Source of the DNA: Bryobacterales bacterium
GTDB lineage: Bacteria; Acidobacteriota; Terriglobia; Bryobacterales; Bryobacteraceae
Direction: 5' to 3'
NCBI GenBank assembly: GCA_016789785.1
Contig: JAEUQE010000003.1
Coordinates: 1-64,000 of the forward strand
Length of the DNA stretch: 64,000 bases
Position 1 is the first letter of the stretch. Every line of letters starts with the position of its first letter. Below the pieces are notes generated by a model. The model saw only the letters and a list, made by a program, of their open reading frames with translations. It searched no databases and was not told where the DNA came from. Below are positions 61,551 through 64,000 of the stretch, piece by piece. The position numbers were made by a program, and so were the translations under genes.

Positions 61551-64000
61551 ATGCGAATCTGTGCTCTTTTTGCCGTCATTCTTGCGCTTGCCGCCTGTTC
61601 GAAGAGCGGTGGAGGATCGAAGTCACTCACCGCGGAAGAGTCGATGAAAGCCGCAAAGCTCAGCGAGGATTTTCATCTTGAATTGTTTGCCGCCGAGCCG
61701 ATGGTGCTGGATCCCGTGGACATGGTGTTCGACGAGGATGGACGCGCTTATGTCGCCGACATGCTCGACTTGCCGTGGGACCCGCCGAGTGGAAAACCGG
61801 CACGATCGCGCATCGTGATGCTCCAGGATACCGATGGAGACGGCAAGGCCGACAAGAGCACCGTGTTCGCCGAGAACGTTCTGCAGGTGAGCGGGCTCGC
61901 GGTTTGGAAGGGCGGCCTGATTGTGCCCGCCGCTCCGAATATCTACTACATGAAGGACACCGATGGAGACGGCAAGGCTGATGTGCGCGAAGTGCTCTTT
62001 ACGGGCTTCTTTCAGGGAAACCCTGAAGCGCAGATCACGAACCCGCGATACGGCGTTGACAACTGGATGTACTTCGCCAACACGGGCAACGCGGGCCGCA
62101 TCACGTCACCCAAGTGGCCGCAACATCCAGCAATGGAAGTGCGCGGCATGGACTTCCGGTTTCATCCTTCGAAGAACGTTGCCGAGCCTTCGTCAGGCGG
62201 CGCGCAATATGGCCTGACGTTCGATGATTGGGGCAATCGATTCATCTCTCAGAACACGCAGCATGTGCGCCATGTGGTGGTGCAGATGAAGTATCTGCTG
62301 CGCGCTCCGCTGCTGGAAGCCGGCAACGTGAATCACGATCCCTATGGCAAGCGCGAACGCCTCATGTATCCAATCACGCAGCCCGAAGAATGGCGCGTGG
62401 AACGTACGAAGCTGCGGCAAAAGCGCTACGACGAATTGCAGACGGGACGCACCGAGCACCTCGCTGGACATATCACTGGGGCGGCGGGCGGCACGGTGTA
62501 CAACGGCGATGCGTGGCCCGAAGAGTATCGCGGCTCGCTCTTCACTGGCGATGTGAGCGGCAATCTGGTACGCCGTGACATCCTCTCGCCCGATGGTGCG
62601 ACCTTCACGGCAAAGCCTGCCAAGGACAACGTGGAGTTTCTCGCGTCGAGCGATCCATGGTTCCGCCCGGCATGCTTCGCCAATGCTCCGGACGGCAACC
62701 TCTACATGATGGACATGTACCGTCAGGTGATCGAAACGCCACTCTCGATTCCGGAGGAGTTGCAGAAGCGCCTGAAGCTCGATTTCTATCGTGGCGATGA
62801 TCGTGGACGTATTTATCGCATCGTGCCGAACAAGCCGCGGCAGAAGCGGGATCTGCGCCCGGCCCTTGGCAAGGCGAGTTCGTCCGATCTTGTGGCGCTG
62901 CTGGGTCATGACAATGGCTGGCATCGCATCACTGCGCAGCGCTTGCTGGTGGAGCGTCAGGAGAAGTCCGTAGCGCCGAAGCTTCGCGATCTCGCGAAGA
63001 GCGAGAAGCCGCTGGCAAGGCTGCATGCGCTGTGGACGATGGAAGGGATCGGAGTGCTGGAAGAAGCGGATGTGCTACACGCACTCAACGACGCGCACAC
63101 CGGCGTCCGTGAACATGCGGTACGGCTCTCAGAGTCTCTGTCCGCTTCGGCGGCAATGGAGAAAGCGCTGATCGCGAAGGCCACCGACAGTGAGATTCGC
63201 GTGCGTCTGCAAACGGCCTTCACGCTCGGCAGCTACAAGTCGGCGGCTGCGAAGAATGCGATTGCGGCGCTTGCGGTGAAGGACGGAGAAAGCGCATGGA
63301 TGCGGACGGCGACGCTAAGCTCCGCCTACGAATGGCCCGGCGAGTTCTTCGCGAAACTCGTGGGTACGAAGGCAGCGGAGAGCCGGGAGTTGTTGCGTGC
63401 CGCGGGAACCCTGATCGGTACTCGCAGGCAAAGCGCGGAGGTCGGAAAGCTGTTGGCCGATGCCCGGCGGCTCGCGGCGCCCCAGCATGTGCTGGAAGGA
63501 GTGTCGCGAGGGTTGGAACTGAGCCGCAGCGGCGGCGCCTCGCTCACCGGATTGGACGCCGCACTTGCGCCGCTTCTCGATGCGAAGGATCCCGCGGTGC
63601 AGCGGGCCGCATGGGACGTCGCCCGCAACATCAATTCAGCGGCGCTGCAGGCGCGCGCCGCGAAAGAAGCGTTCGATGAGAAAGTGCCACTGCCCACGCG
63701 AGCAGCGATGATCACGTCGTGGCGAGGACTGGGCGCTGATGCGGCTCTTCCACTGGTGAAGAAGCTGATGGCGATGAATCCGCCATCGGTGTTGCAGGCA
63801 GCAGCAGTCGACGTGCTGGCGGGCTACAAGAGCGCGGATGCGACAAGCACGATTCTGGGTGCATGGAAATCCTACTCACCGGAGGCGCGAGTGCGTGCGG
63901 TTGCTGGAATGCTCGCGCAGAAAGAGCGCGTGCCGCTGTTGTTGGACGCGATCGAGAAAGGCGATGTGGATCCCGCGGCGCTTGAGATCAACGCGCGAAA
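61551..64000 (+). CDS. TIGR02604/PVC-type membrane-bound dehydrogenase-like lipoprotein, 3' end cut off
   Basis: ATG at 61551; the frame is open to the window end, 816 codons. The N-terminus is a lipoprotein signal (VILALAACSKSGGG, lipidated Cys16). A beta-propeller domain follows with FHLELFAAEPMVLDPVDMVF, QDTDGDGKADKSTVF and a second DTDGDGKADV, the pattern of the membrane-bound dehydrogenase domain TIGR02604. From about residue 430 a helical HEAT-like repeat region begins (LVALLGHDNGWHRITAQRLL). In full-length relatives a CxxCH cytochrome c domain closes the protein and would lie outside this window. Divergent from the molybdenum hydroxylase genes, which may be a redox partner. Confidence 0.85.
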   Translation, partial: MRICALFAVILALAACSKSGGGSKSLTAEESMKAAKLSEDFHLELFAAEPMVLDPVDMVFDEDGRAYVADMLDLPWDPPSGKPARSRIVMLQDTDGDGKADKSTVFAENVLQVSGLAVWKGGLIVPAAPNIYYMKDTDGDGKADVREVLFTGFFQGNPEAQITNPRYGVDNWMYFANTGNAGRITSPKWPQHPAMEVRGMDFRFHPSKNVAEPSSGGAQYGLTFDDWGNRFISQNTQHVRHVVVQMKYLLRAPLLEAGNVNHDPYGKRERLMYPITQPEEWRVERTKLRQKRYDELQTGRTEHLAGHITGAAGGTVYNGDAWPEEYRGSLFTGDVSGNLVRRDILSPDGATFTAKPAKDNVEFLASSDPWFRPACFANAPDGNLYMMDMYRQVIETPLSIPEELQKRLKLDFYRGDDRGRIYRIVPNKPRQKRDLRPALGKASSSDLVALLGHDNGWHRITAQRLLVERQEKSVAPKLRDLAKSEKPLARLHALWTMEGIGVLEEADVLHALNDAHTGVREHAVRLSESLSASAAMEKALIAKATDSEIRVRLQTAFTLGSYKSAAAKNAIAALAVKDGESAWMRTATLSSAYEWPGEFFAKLVGTKAAESRELLRAAGTLIGTRRQSAEVGKLLADARRLAAPQHVLEGVSRGLELSRSGGASLTGLDAALAPLLDAKDPAVQRAAWDVARNINSAALQARAAKEAFDEKVPLPTRAAMITSWRGLGADAALPLVKKLMAMNPPSVLQAAAVDVLAGYKSADATSTILGAWKSYSPEARVRAVAGMLAQKERVPLLLDAIEKGDVDPAALEINAR

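Noticed and set aside
1..64000. CRISPR arrays, prophage genes, tRNA or rRNA genes
   Set aside because: No regularly spaced repeats, phage structural genes or recognisable RNA genes were seen by eye; a small tRNA could still be missed without a covariance search.

Overview
The window reads as GC-rich, gene-dense chromosomal DNA, most likely from an acidobacterium of the Solibacter/Bryobacter type. The evidence for this is indirect, because there is no rRNA or tRNA gene to place it. It rests on two very large TonB-dependent, Oar-like receptors with an N-terminal carboxypeptidase-regulatory-like domain, many Sec- or Tat-exported hydrolases and oxidoreductases, an S46 dipeptidyl-peptidase, BNR/VPS10-type beta-propellers, a PVC/TIGR02604-type lipoprotein, and a membrane-anchored regulator with an N-terminal domain common in that group. 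No prophage, CRISPR array or complete insertion sequence was seen.

Layout. 1-2.3 kb: the tail of a CotH/lamin-tail surface protein and a DUF3455 secreted protein. 2.4-12.2 kb: housekeeping genes (aroE, a divergent MerR-TPR regulator, a DUF2760/Hsp70/Hsp70 cluster running into thiL, then glgA and trxA with a terminator). 12.2-14.0 kb: a less GC-rich three-gene cassette (TIGR04255-like protein plus two unknowns) that looks acquired. 14.0-24.8 kb: a PhoD-like phosphatase, an orphan histidine kinase, a Gfo/Idh/MocA oxidoreductase, an S46 peptidase, a GH-like secreted protein and an RsuA/RluB-type pseudouridine synthase. 24.6-28.9 kb: MBL hydrolase, lipA, an exported methyltransferase, hom and a small exported protein. 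29.1-39.3 kb: a carbohydrate locus with a membrane-anchored regulator, an Oar-like receptor behind a near-consensus promoter, a PL11/FG-GAP-like protein, an acetylxylan-esterase-like hydrolase and a divergent enolase-superfamily sugar-acid enzyme. 39.5-42.8 kb: a decay zone with a frameshifted fragment of that regulator, a broken beta-helix gene, an IS110-type transposase remnant, a truncated PIN toxin and an imperfect 157-bp-spaced repeat. 42.8-46.5 kb: a large BNR beta-propeller protein and a PaiB-like flavoprotein.

47.0-58.5 kb holds the most striking unit. It is a GntR/FCD-controlled operon on the minus strand encoding a dihydrodipicolinate-synthase-family lyase, an Oar-like receptor, a sodium:solute symporter, two RraA-family proteins flanking an FAD-dependent oxidoreductase, a sialidase-like protein and probably a DinB-like protein. 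Most junctions overlap, and a perfect palindrome sits at the promoter. It looks like one uptake-and-cleavage pathway for an acidic sugar or 2-keto acid, substrate unknown. 58.8-64.0 kb: a two-subunit IorAB-type molybdenum hydroxylase and the start of a TIGR02604-type lipoprotein.

Two features recur across the window: a dispersed multi-hairpin intergenic repeat (46.8 and 58.6 kb), and several genes with a -10-like hexamer 6-9 bases before the start codon and no ribosome-binding site, suggesting leaderless mRNAs.
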